Shown here: positions 56,864 to 64,000 of the stretch, in pieces
Numbering within the stretch: position 1 is the stretch's first letter
Layout: each line of letters starts with the position of its first letter
Assembly: GCF_900105515.1 (NCBI RefSeq)
Contig: NZ_FNSY01000001.1
Coordinates: forward strand, 6,808,001 to 6,872,000
Direction of reading: 5' to 3'
DNA length: 64,000 nt
DNA from: Streptomyces sp. 2131.1
Lineage (GTDB): Bacteria > Actinomycetota > Actinomycetes > Streptomycetales > Streptomycetaceae
Translations under genes and position numbers: made by a program
Notes under the pieces: generated by a model
Databases searched by the model: none
What the model was told of the DNA's origin: nothing
Seen by the model: only the letters and a program-made list of their open reading frames with translations

Positions 56864-57870
56864 GCGGCCACCACCTTCCGGCGCCGGACCAGCGCGATCA
56901 GGAACGGCACACCGATCAGCGCGGTCATGACCGCCACCGGCACCTCCGAAGGCGGGAAGAGGACGCGCCCCAGCACGTCGGAGCCGAGGATCATCACCGG
57001 ACCGAGCATGGCCGCCAGCGGCAGCACCCAGCGGTGAGCCGTGCCCACCAGGGCACGCGCGATGTGCGGGACGGCCAGGCCGGTGAACGCGATCGGTCCC
57101 ACCGAGGCCACGGCCGCCCCGGTGAGTACGGTCGCACCGAGCGCACCGAGGGCCCGCAGCCGCCCGACGTCGTTGCCGAGATTGCGCGCGGCGTCGTCGC
57201 CCAGCGCGAGCGCGTCCAGCCCTCGGGCGATCACCGCGACCAGGATCATCCCGATGACCACGAACGGCCATACCTGGCCGATCACTTCACCGTCGCGGCC
57301 ACTGATCGAGCCGACCTGCCAGAACCGGAACTCGTCGAGAGCTCGCGCATTGGTCGTGGCGATACCGGACACGAGCGAGGCGAGGAACGCGTTCATCGCG
57401 GCCCCCGCCAGGGCGAGTTTGACCGGCGAGGCCCCGCCGCGCCCGCCGCTGGCGACCGCGTACACACCCACTCCGGCCAGCGCCGCACCGGCGAACGCGA
57501 ACCACACGTAGCCGTTCAGCGAGTGCACCCCGAAGAACGCGATCGCGGCCACCACGCCGACCGAGGCGCCCTGGCTCACGCCGAGGATGCCCGGCTCCGC
57601 GATGGGGTTGCGGGTGATCCCCTGCATGACCGTTCCCGCGAGAGCGAGCGCGGCCCCCGCGAGCACGCCGACCACCGTCCGGGGCACCCGCAGGGCGCGT
57701 ACCACCTGGGCGTCGTCGCTGCCGCCGTCGTGGAACAGGGCCTGCAGCGCGTCGCCCGGCGCTACCTGGCGGCTGCCGACCATGAGGCTCAGGAGGACGG
57801 CCACCAGCAGCATCGCCGCTCCGGCCAGCAGCCAGCCCGCCCGCCGGCGGGTGAGGTTGGGTGGCGACAT
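56860..57870 (-). CDS. Fe-siderophore ABC permease (FecCD family)
   Basis: A 336-residue FecCD-family permease. Seen: RVPRTVVGVLAGAALALAGTVMQGITRNPIAEPGILGVSQGAS (about 61-104), GPIAFTGLAVPHIARALVG as the ATPase-contact loop (about 258), and SEVPVAVMTALIGVPFLIALVRRRK at the C-terminus. It begins 35 bases after the binding-protein gene and is translationally coupled to the second permease. Imports ferric siderophore across the cytoplasmic membrane. Confidence 0.92.
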   Translation of the reverse strand: MSPPNLTRRRAGWLLAGAAMLLVAVLLSLMVGSRQVAPGDALQALFHDGGSDDAQVVRALRVPRTVVGVLAGAALALAGTVMQGITRNPIAEPGILGVSQGASVGVVAAIAFFGVHSLNGYVWFAFAGAALAGVGVYAVASGGRGGASPVKLALAGAAMNAFLASLVSGIATTNARALDEFRFWQVGSISGRDGEVIGQVWPFVVIGMILVAVIARGLDALALGDDAARNLGNDVGRLRALGALGATVLTGAAVASVGPIAFTGLAVPHIARALVGTAHRWVLPLAAMLGPVMILGSDVLGRVLFPPSEVPVAVMTALIGVPFLIALVRRRKVVAA

Positions 57871-57905
57871 GCGCCGGGCTCACTCTCTCTTCTCGGTCCG
57901 CGGCC

Positions 57906-58949
57906 TCAGGCCGTCAGGTGCTTCTCGAGGTCGTCGAGCACCACGTCGGCGGCGGTGACACCGAGACCCAGGTACCAGGTCTCGTCCGGTACGTCGTAGG
58001 CGTGGCCGTCCTTGACCGCCTTCAGGTTCTTCCACAGCGGGTTGGCCTGCGCCTTGCTCTTGTCCGTGGCCCTCACATCGCCGTACACGCCCGTGAAGAT
58101 GTAGTCGGCGTCGGCCTGGTCGATGTTCTCGGCGCTGACCTCGGCGGCCAGGTCCGCGATGTCCTGGTTCTTCGGGCGCGGGATGCCGACGTCCTTGAGG
58201 ATGGTGCCGATGAACGAGTCGTTGGCGTAGAGCCGGATCAGGCCGTCGGGCAGGTAGCGGACCATCGACACGGTCGGCTTGTCCGCCCCGAGCTTGTCCC
58301 CGAGAGCCTTCGCCTTCTTCTTGTACGCGGTCAGGTTCGCCTCGGCCTGCGCGGTCCTGTCCAGTGCGGCGGCGTTGAGGAGGTAGTTCTCCTTCCACGT
58401 GAAGCCGGGCCGGATGGAGAAGACGGTGGGCGCGATCTTCGACAGCTCGTCGTAGGAGTTGGCGGCGCGCAGCTGGCTGCCCAGGATCAGGTCGGGCTTG
58501 AGCGCGGCGATCGCCTCCAGGTTGAGGCTGTTGATCGTGCCGATGTTCTTCGGCGTGCCCGCGTCCTTCTTGAGGTACGAAGGCAGCTCCGGCGACCCCT
58601 CGGTCGGCGCGAGACCGACCGGCTTCACACCGAGCGAGACCACGTTGTCGAGTTCACCGACGTCGAGCACGACGACGCGCTTCGGCTGCTCCTTGATCTC
58701 GGTGCTGCCCATGGCGTGCTTGACCGTACGCGGCCACTGACCGGGCTTCGCGTCCGTGCCGAGGGCCGCGGTCTTCGCGGCCGCGTCGCCGAAGTCCTTG
58801 CCGCCCTTGGCGACCGACTTCGAGTCCTTCGACCCCTGGGAGGACGAGCCGCCGTCCTTCCCGGAGGAGTCGGCGCCGCACGCTGCCAGCGACAGCGCGG
58901 CAGCGACGGCGAGGGCGACTGCGGCTGTACCACGGCGCCGGTGTGACAT
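57906..58949 (-). CDS. Fe-siderophore-binding lipoprotein
   Basis: A 347-residue substrate-binding lipoprotein: signal peptide with lipobox LAAC (Cys about 24), a Gly/Ser/Lys linker, then a helical-backbone class-III binding protein. Seen: TVKHAMGSTEIKEQPKRVVVLDVGELDNVVSLGVKPVG, LEAIAALKPDLILGSQ and the C-terminal DETWYLGLGVTAADVVLDDL. Such proteins capture hydroxamate or similar ferric siderophores at the cell surface. GAGGAGC precedes the ATG. It heads the four-gene importer operon beneath an iron-box promoter. The specific siderophore is not deducible. Confidence 0.92.
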   Translation of the reverse strand: MSHRRRGTAAVALAVAAALSLAACGADSSGKDGGSSSQGSKDSKSVAKGGKDFGDAAAKTAALGTDAKPGQWPRTVKHAMGSTEIKEQPKRVVVLDVGELDNVVSLGVKPVGLAPTEGSPELPSYLKKDAGTPKNIGTINSLNLEAIAALKPDLILGSQLRAANSYDELSKIAPTVFSIRPGFTWKENYLLNAAALDRTAQAEANLTAYKKKAKALGDKLGADKPTVSMVRYLPDGLIRLYANDSFIGTILKDVGIPRPKNQDIADLAAEVSAENIDQADADYIFTGVYGDVRATDKSKAQANPLWKNLKAVKDGHAYDVPDETWYLGLGVTAADVVLDDLEKHLTA

Positions 58950-58980
58950 GAGCGTGCTCCTCGTTCTGTTCAGCCTCAAA

Positions 58981-59008
58981 AGATTAGGCGAGCCTCACCT
59001 TATGCCAA
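58981..59008 (-). promoter_or_regulatory. Iron-regulated promoter with DmdR/IdeR box
   Basis: The 19-bp iron box TTAGGCGAGCCTCACCTTA (58984-59002) closely matches the actinobacterial DmdR/IdeR consensus. On the minus strand it overlaps TTGGCA (59008-59003), 16-nt spacer, TAATCT (58986-58981), the likely -35 and -10 of the importer operon, so iron-loaded repressor would block transcription. Confidence 0.88.
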
Positions 59009-59042
59009 CGCTATCCATGGGATGTACACGGGGTAAGACCGC

Positions 59043-59879
59043 TCACGAGCGTCGCGTGAACCGTGTGCGCCGTGCCGGGGAGGCCGCCGCACCGCGGCGG
59101 GGTGCGGTGATCCGGGCCCGCGCGACGAGTTCGAGGGTGACGGTCACGGCGACGGCCTGCACGGCCATGAGGGCGTGAGGACGAGGAGCTGGACGGCCCC
59201 GGCGGTCAGCGCGTCCGCTCCGCCCAGGAGCATGCCGACGAATGCGCCGGGCAGGGTGACCAGGCCGACGGTACGGGACTGATCCAGACCGGGGACCAGG
59301 GAGTCGGAGGCCGCCGGGCGGGCTGTCTCGATCCGGGCGTCGCGCTCCGTCATACCGATGGCGAACCCCGCCTCGACCTCACCGTGCCGCTGTTCGAGAG
59401 CGGCCAGGCCCTGACGCCCGGCCAGGACGGTCGCGGTGAGCGCGCCTCCGATCAGGATGCCGGTCACGGGAATGAGCGCGATACCGCGCGGCGGGAGCAG
59501 CCCGGTGGCCAGCAGCAGTACGACGGCCGGCAGGACCCCGGCCACGATGGGCATCCCGGCCCACCACCAGGTGGAGTCGGAGGTGATCCGGCGGCCCGCG
59601 GTGCGCACCGCGGCCGCGTACATCAGCAGCACGAAGCCGAACAGGGCGGCTTCGTGGTGGACGACCCACCCGATGACGGCGGAGACGGCCGCCAGTTGGG
59701 CGGCGGCCCGCGCCCCGGCGGCCCGCGCCCCGGCGGTCAGCACCTCGGCCGCGGCCGAAGCCATGGTCCGGCGAGAGCCGCGCCGTCGCCGTGACGACCA
59801 CGGCGACGGCCAGGAGTACGGCCAGGACCCAGCCGAGCACCGGATTGACCGGCAGCAGCGCGGCGGACGCGGATTTCAC
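59043..59879 (-). pseudogene. FetB/UPF0014-family permease, frameshifted
   Basis: The gene of a FetB-type (UPF0014) ABC permease is split across frames. GTG 59879, after a strong GAGGAGG, begins SASAALLPVNPVLGWVLAVLLAVAV. Near 59765 the coherent sequence moves to another frame (RAAAQLAAVSAVIGWVV through GFAIGMTERDARIETARPAA and GLVTLPGAFVGMLLGGADALTAGAVQLLVL). Near 59175 one base is missing and the natural end ALMAVQAVAVTVTLELVARARI, finishing at 59043, is back in the first frame. A 15-bp duplication encoding GARAA twice lies near the first shift. No fetA ATPase gene is adjacent. Sequencing error at both points cannot be excluded. Confidence 0.75.
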
Positions 59880-60015
59880 GAGCTCTCCTCCTCGGCGTCG
59901 GAAGCGGAACCCGCAGGCTACCGGCGTGGTGAAGGGCGTCCGCGGTGTACGAGCGCGATCTCGGGGAACCGCTCTGAGGCGGAACCGCGACCGGAGTCGA
60001 ATCGGGAGAACAGGC

Positions 60016-60846
60016 GTGACCGACGATCAGGAAGACGCTCAGCAGGTGAGGGACGACCTCGAATCCGCCATCGGCCACTACATGGCGACCGTGGCGGGCC
60101 GGCTCCTCGACGAGGGTCTGCCCGTGGCCGCGATCTCGGCGTACGGGGCCTATGACGACGACAGTCAGGACGACTTCGGCGCGGACGTGGAAGGGAGCGT
60201 GGAGTTCACCGGCGGGTTCTGCCGGGCCGCCTTCGGCGGGGGCCGGGACGCGGGGCTGCTCTGGTGCGGGGTCTCGGGCTGGTGCTTCTTCTGCATACCC
60301 GAGGGCTCGGGCCAGGGTCTGCACGAGTCCGCCCGCTGGATGGGCGGCGGCCTGACGCCCGAACCCGGCCGGGTCGCCGCGTTCTTCTCCGAGGCCCGGC
60401 TCGACCCGTACTTCGCGGGCAGCGAGGACCGGCCGTTCTACCGCACGTCCCACACGGATCCGGAGGCGTTGCTGGGGCGGCTCTCGGTCTTCGACACGTA
60501 CGAGGGCGCGGCCCAACCCCGTGATCACGAGCGTCGGTTCGCGAGCCTGCGCGCCGACGCGTACGGGAGGCGTGTGCGGAGCGCTCTGGCGGCGGGGGAG
60601 CAGGAGGTGGTCGACATGGCCCTCCGCACGGGCGAGTTGCACGCGCTGCGCACACTTCTGGAGTACGTGGAGGGGTCGGCGCCGCGAGGTGAGGCCCGGG
60701 GGCTCGCGCGGAGACTGGCCTCGGACCTGTCGCTGCGGGCCCGGCACGGCGGGAAGGACGTGGACGAGCACTGCGCGGCGTTCGTCTACGCGAACGAGCC
60801 GCGCCAGGACCTGTCCGGCGGTTCAGGGTCGCGACCCCAGCCATGA
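60016..60846 (+). CDS. Hypothetical protein
   Basis: A 276-residue soluble acidic protein without signal peptide. The N-terminal half (EDAQQVRDDLESAIGHYMATVAGRLLDEGLPVAAISAYG, then VEFTGGFCRAAFGGGRDAGLLWCGVSGWCFFCIPEG) resembles DUF6292-like proteins of Streptomyces, but I hold this loosely. The C-terminal 130 residues are helical. GGGAG precedes the GTG start by 7 nt. It is divergent from the broken fetB and convergent with the amidotransferase gene. Function unknown. Confidence 0.68.
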   Translation: MTDDQEDAQQVRDDLESAIGHYMATVAGRLLDEGLPVAAISAYGAYDDDSQDDFGADVEGSVEFTGGFCRAAFGGGRDAGLLWCGVSGWCFFCIPEGSGQGLHESARWMGGGLTPEPGRVAAFFSEARLDPYFAGSEDRPFYRTSHTDPEALLGRLSVFDTYEGAAQPRDHERRFASLRADAYGRRVRSALAAGEQEVVDMALRTGELHALRTLLEYVEGSAPRGEARGLARRLASDLSLRARHGGKDVDEHCAAFVYANEPRQDLSGGSGSRPQP

Positions 60847-60877
60847 TCCGCCGGACAGGCCCTGGACGCACGGGCTC

Positions 60878-61600
60878 CTACGGCCGACGCGCCCGCCCCG
60901 CGGAACGGCACACGCCCGCGAACCGTTCGGCGAAGACGGACCACGTCGCGACGGCGGCCTCCTCGTCGGCCACGGCCCGAGCATGGAGCAGGTCCCGGTC
61001 GATGCCCTGGGCGGTCAGCCAAGTCCGGTCCCACGCACTGATGTTCCGGGCTTCCGCCTCGGGGTGGAACTGCACGCCCCAGGCCCGTTCGCCCACCCTG
61101 AAGGCCTGGTACGGGCAGCTGTCACCGGAAGCGAGCCAGACCGCCCCCGCTGGAAGCCGTGTGATGGCGTCGACGTGCCGCTCGATCGCGGGCACCGTCT
61201 CACCCAGGCCCGCGAGAAGGGGGTCGTCCACCGCTTCGGGGCGCAGGTGGATGGCCGTGCTGCCGTACTCGGGCTCGCCGTACGACGCGCGCACCGTCCC
61301 GCCCGCCACCTGGGCGAGCATCTGACCGCCCAGGCAGATCCCCAGCATCGGTGTGCCGTCCGCCAGCGCCTGCGCCACCAGGCGACGGGTGGCGGCGAGC
61401 CAGGGCGCGCGTGCGTCGTCGTCGGGAAGGAAACCGCCACCGAGCACGAGCAGCGGCCGGCCCCCGAGACCGGAGGGCAACTCCTCACCCGCGTACGGCC
61501 GCAGCACCTCCAGTTCGAGCCCTGCCGCGCCCAACCACGCCCCGAGCCGGCCGGGACCCCCGTACGACGTGTTCTGCACGACCAGGACGGACACGGACAT
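60878..61600 (-). CDS. Class-I glutamine amidotransferase-like protein
   Basis: A 240-residue stand-alone glutamine amidotransferase (GMP-synthase-like, class I). Seen: the nucleophile elbow MLGICLGGQMLAQVAGG (Cys about 91), PLLVLGGGFLPDD as oxyanion strand, and the catalytic His and Glu in WGVQFHPEAEA (about 183). It would release ammonia from glutamine or hydrolyse a gamma-glutamyl bond. GGGGAGG precedes the ATG. No synthetase partner is adjacent, so the acceptor is unknown. Confidence 0.87.
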   Translation of the reverse strand: MSVSVLVVQNTSYGGPGRLGAWLGAAGLELEVLRPYAGEELPSGLGGRPLLVLGGGFLPDDDARAPWLAATRRLVAQALADGTPMLGICLGGQMLAQVAGGTVRASYGEPEYGSTAIHLRPEAVDDPLLAGLGETVPAIERHVDAITRLPAGAVWLASGDSCPYQAFRVGERAWGVQFHPEAEARNISAWDRTWLTAQGIDRDLLHARAVADEEAAVATWSVFAERFAGVCRSAGRARRP

Positions 61601-61716
61601 CGCCTCCCCTACGCTCGGCCGAACTCTAACGAACGCCGGCTGGGGGACAGGGGGCGGAGCGATGGGTGTGGTGGACGCGGCGGTCGGAGAGGCTGCCGCG
61701 CCGCCCCGCCCCGACT

Positions 61717-63984
61717 TCACCGCATCCAGTGCCGTTCGGTCGTCCACCCCGTGAAGCGGCGGGCGCGTCCCGCCTCCGCCGTCCCGTCCTCGCCGAACGC
61801 GGCGCCCTCCGCGACCAGGGCCAGGCCCGCCAGCACCGGGGCCAGCCGGGTGGCCACTTGGGCGGGGTGGCGGCCCGTCTCGGCCTCCAGGCCCGCGAGG
61901 AACCGCCGCTGCTCGGCCGGCGGGCACAGCGACAGGTAGAACATCATCTGGCGCCACGCGTACGCCGCGTCCTTGATCGTGCGCAGCGGGCGCGGGTTGT
62001 GGTGGACCCGGGCGGTCAGCCGGCACACCGTCACGAAGCATTCGGCCGCCAGATCGGCCCACCCGGACCGCGGGACGATACCCACCCGGTCGACCAGCGT
62101 GGCCAGGTTGTGGGTGGTGAGGATCTGCGCCTGCTCGATCACCATCCCGTTCGCCGCGACGGACCAGTGCCGCGACGTCACCGCGGCCCGCTCCGCGCAC
62201 AGCGCCGCGAACCCGGGATGGCTGCGGGCACCGGCCGAGCCGGTCAGGGCCTGGCCCGCCGTGACGATCGCCAGGTTGCGGATCGCCGCGTAGTCGATGC
62301 CGTAGTAGCGCTCGTACAGCGTGCCGCGCAGGAGTTCGGCGGCCACCCGCGCCGCCTTGAGGAACTTCGGGCCGAACGTGCCCATGAAGATGTCGGCGGC
62401 CAGCTCCTCCACGAACGGCACCCCGAGATCGCAGTTCCGGCCCAGCACACCGAACTCGCGAACCAGGGGATTGGGCAGAAGCGTTCCCGGGAAGGCCTGC
62501 ACGGCCACTTCACCGACCTGCCGCAGCACGGCGAGCGCGCCCTCGTCGTCCGACGCGCCCAGTACGGCGGACCGCTGCCCCGACACCGCCCGCACCCAGG
62601 GAAGTTCCTCGACGCGCACCTGCTGCGCCAAGTCGAGCAGGAGCAGGGAGCGGCGCTTGCGGAACGCCCGGTAGTTCGCCGCCATCACACCCCGCAACGC
62701 CTCGTCGCCGTACGCGTGGGCCGTGGCGGCGGCGACAAGTTGGGGCACCAGCTCGGCCATCATCTCGGCGGACGGAACGACTCCCCGCTCGACGAGCGTG
62801 TCGAGCGGCGCGCTCATCGCGGACTCGACGGCCTGGCCGATCCCGGCCGGTACGACGGCTCCGGCGGGCAGACCGGTTTCCCGGCTCTCCTCCCCGCTCA
62901 CCGGGCCCAGCAGCGCGGTGACATCGGTGATTCCGCCATCCTGAGGGAGCACGGCGAGCCGGCCCAGCATCAGCTGGACCAGGGCGTAGTGGGAGGGGCG
63001 CGCCGCATGGTCGGCCTGGCCCCGGCGCAGGGCTGTGTGAGCCTCCGACCCCGGCAGCCCGCGCCGCTGGACCATGGACCGCACGGCGTGCCGCAGCAGA
63101 CCGAGCCGGCGCGCCTCCAACGGCCGTCCGGCGACGACCTCTTCCAGCGCCCCGCGCAGAATGCCCAGGTTCTCCTTGGGCTTGCGGTGCTTGGTGCACA
63201 GGGTGTGCTGCTCCGCGAGCACCCGGTACCGGCCGAGCAGGGCCTGCCCCCGGGCCAGCCAGTCGGCGTCGGGGGCGGCCTCCAGTACCTGGCCGTCCCC
63301 GGCGTTCCGCAGCCAGTGAACGAGCAGTTCGTCCCCGAACGGCTGCCACACGGCGAGTGCCTCGCGCTGGGCTTCGACGGCCGCGTTGGGCCGCCGCCGC
63401 ACCAAGGTGTCGACGGCGTCGGAGACGGTACGGCGGTGGACCGCCGCACCGGCGGCCGATGCGGATGCGACGGCCGGGCGGGGCAGGAAGCGCAGCCGGT
63501 CGGCGAACGGCTCCAGCTCCGCCACGAGGTCGGCCGCCGCGTCGCTCTCGCCGTGGCGCACCAGCCACGCCACGGTCAGCAGCGCGGCCTCCTCGGGCAC
63601 ACCGATCTCGTACCCGCCGCTGTCCAGCAGGTCCCACAGCCGGGCGAGCCCCGGCTCGGTGAGGCAGTACGCGAACAGCGCGCGCCGCTCGGCCGGTACG
63701 CCGAAAGTCCGTGCGGCATCGGTCTCGTGGGCCTGCAACGGGCCACCGGCGCTCACGGCCCCGGTGGAGAAGCCGCCCCGCATCACCTCGGGGGTCACCC
63801 AGGCCGGATACCCGGTCACGGGTGTACGCGAACCGACCGTCACCCGGCCCGCGGTCATGGCTGAGAGCACCTGCCGCCAGCGCTGCCCACGCGCCTCGGC
63901 GCGCTGCCGGGTGTCGGCGTCCTCATGGGTCAGCGCCGTCACGAAGGCCTGGGCCAGCAGGCTTTCCGGATAGGACGTGGTCAC
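61717..63984 (-). CDS. Large helical protein of unknown function, possibly partial
   Basis: A 755-residue, mostly alpha-helical soluble protein. I recognise no catalytic motif. Notable segments: TVGSRTPVTGYPAWVTPEVMRGGFSTGA near residue 50, LCTKHRKPKENLGILRGALEEV about 265, NPLVREFGVLGRNCDLGVPFVEELAADIFMGTFGPKFLKAA about 505, and YYGIDYAAIRNLAIVTA about 565. GTG 63984 is a possible start, but the frame stays open to the window edge, so it may begin further right. It could belong to an operon outside the window. Confidence 0.7.
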   Translation of the reverse strand: MTTSYPESLLAQAFVTALTHEDADTRQRAEARGQRWRQVLSAMTAGRVTVGSRTPVTGYPAWVTPEVMRGGFSTGAVSAGGPLQAHETDAARTFGVPAERRALFAYCLTEPGLARLWDLLDSGGYEIGVPEEAALLTVAWLVRHGESDAAADLVAELEPFADRLRFLPRPAVASASAAGAAVHRRTVSDAVDTLVRRRPNAAVEAQREALAVWQPFGDELLVHWLRNAGDGQVLEAAPDADWLARGQALLGRYRVLAEQHTLCTKHRKPKENLGILRGALEEVVAGRPLEARRLGLLRHAVRSMVQRRGLPGSEAHTALRRGQADHAARPSHYALVQLMLGRLAVLPQDGGITDVTALLGPVSGEESRETGLPAGAVVPAGIGQAVESAMSAPLDTLVERGVVPSAEMMAELVPQLVAAATAHAYGDEALRGVMAANYRAFRKRRSLLLLDLAQQVRVEELPWVRAVSGQRSAVLGASDDEGALAVLRQVGEVAVQAFPGTLLPNPLVREFGVLGRNCDLGVPFVEELAADIFMGTFGPKFLKAARVAAELLRGTLYERYYGIDYAAIRNLAIVTAGQALTGSAGARSHPGFAALCAERAAVTSRHWSVAANGMVIEQAQILTTHNLATLVDRVGIVPRSGWADLAAECFVTVCRLTARVHHNPRPLRTIKDAAYAWRQMMFYLSLCPPAEQRRFLAGLEAETGRHPAQVATRLAPVLAGLALVAEGAAFGEDGTAEAGRARRFTGWTTERHWMR

Positions 63985-64000
63985 GGTGAGGGGCTGCTGC

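Noticed and set aside
1..64000. Long antisense frames of several hundred residues opposite the GH31, AfsR-like, UvrA-like and GH30 genes
   Set aside because: They are artefacts of very high GC; their translations are Arg/Gly/Ala/Pro-rich without domain motifs.

Overview
The window is high-GC actinobacterial chromosome, almost certainly Streptomyces. Evidence for this: strongly GC-biased third codon positions, a spore-associated SapA-like protein, an AfsR/SARP-type regulator beside a gamma-butyrolactone-receptor-like TetR protein, a DmdR/IdeR-type iron box, many secreted glycoside hydrolases, and many genes whose -10 hexamer lies only 6-7 nt before the start codon (leaderless transcription). 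No rRNA, tRNA, CRISPR array, phage or insertion sequence was seen.

Layout. 1-6.5 kb: the tail of a thioester-reductase domain (end of an NRPS/PKS-type assembly line cut by the window edge), a SapA-like secreted protein, a secreted GH31 enzyme with two carbohydrate-binding modules, a DUF1838 protein and a secreted lipase. 6.5-15.2 kb: a decaying MFS gene carrying a 23-bp coding minisatellite, then redox and detoxification genes (two aldo/keto reductases, SDR, flavodoxin-fold quinone reductase, F420-reductase-like protein, Nudix, GNAT) with HxlR and MmyB-type regulators. 15.2-19.7 kb: GH76 mannanase with a LacI-type operator, a short UvrA paralogue, a GNAT.

19.7-23.9 kb is the most interesting unit: a tightly coupled four-gene operon, on the minus strand, that begins with an MfnB-type furan synthase and continues with an aldehyde dehydrogenase, a zinc alcohol dehydrogenase and a carboxyl-type SAM methyltransferase. 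All catalytic residues are present. It reads as a small furan biosynthetic pathway that makes something other than methanofuran.

24-32.8 kb: GH30 glycosidase with a TetR regulator across an AT-rich operator, a Tat-exported barrel protein, a 953-residue AfsR-like regulator, a gamma-butyrolactone-receptor-like protein and a HAD phosphatase that diverge from an unusually AT-rich spacer. 32.8-36.7 kb: DhaK/DhaL without DhaM, then a MarR gene with an intact perfect operator followed by a ruined MFS gene and a deleted isochorismatase gene. 36.7-46.3 kb: a leaderless ArsR-like regulator with a membrane-anchored M23 peptidase, an MFS/TetR pair, DUF1801, an AraC/VOC pair with duplicated promoter boxes, and a CGNR/MFS pair around a 28-bp palindrome. 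46.4-54.8 kb: DUF1963, leucine-rich-variant, DUF402, LysR/DoxX, GT4 glycosyltransferase with a coupled partner, DUF6153/DUF305 (Met-rich repeat) and GH43. 54.9-59.9 kb: a complete Fe-siderophore ABC importer under an iron box, and a frameshifted fetB. 60-64 kb: a hypothetical protein, a class-I glutamine amidotransferase and a large protein of unknown function at the right edge.

All functions are inferred from reading protein sequence and motifs; no database search was run.
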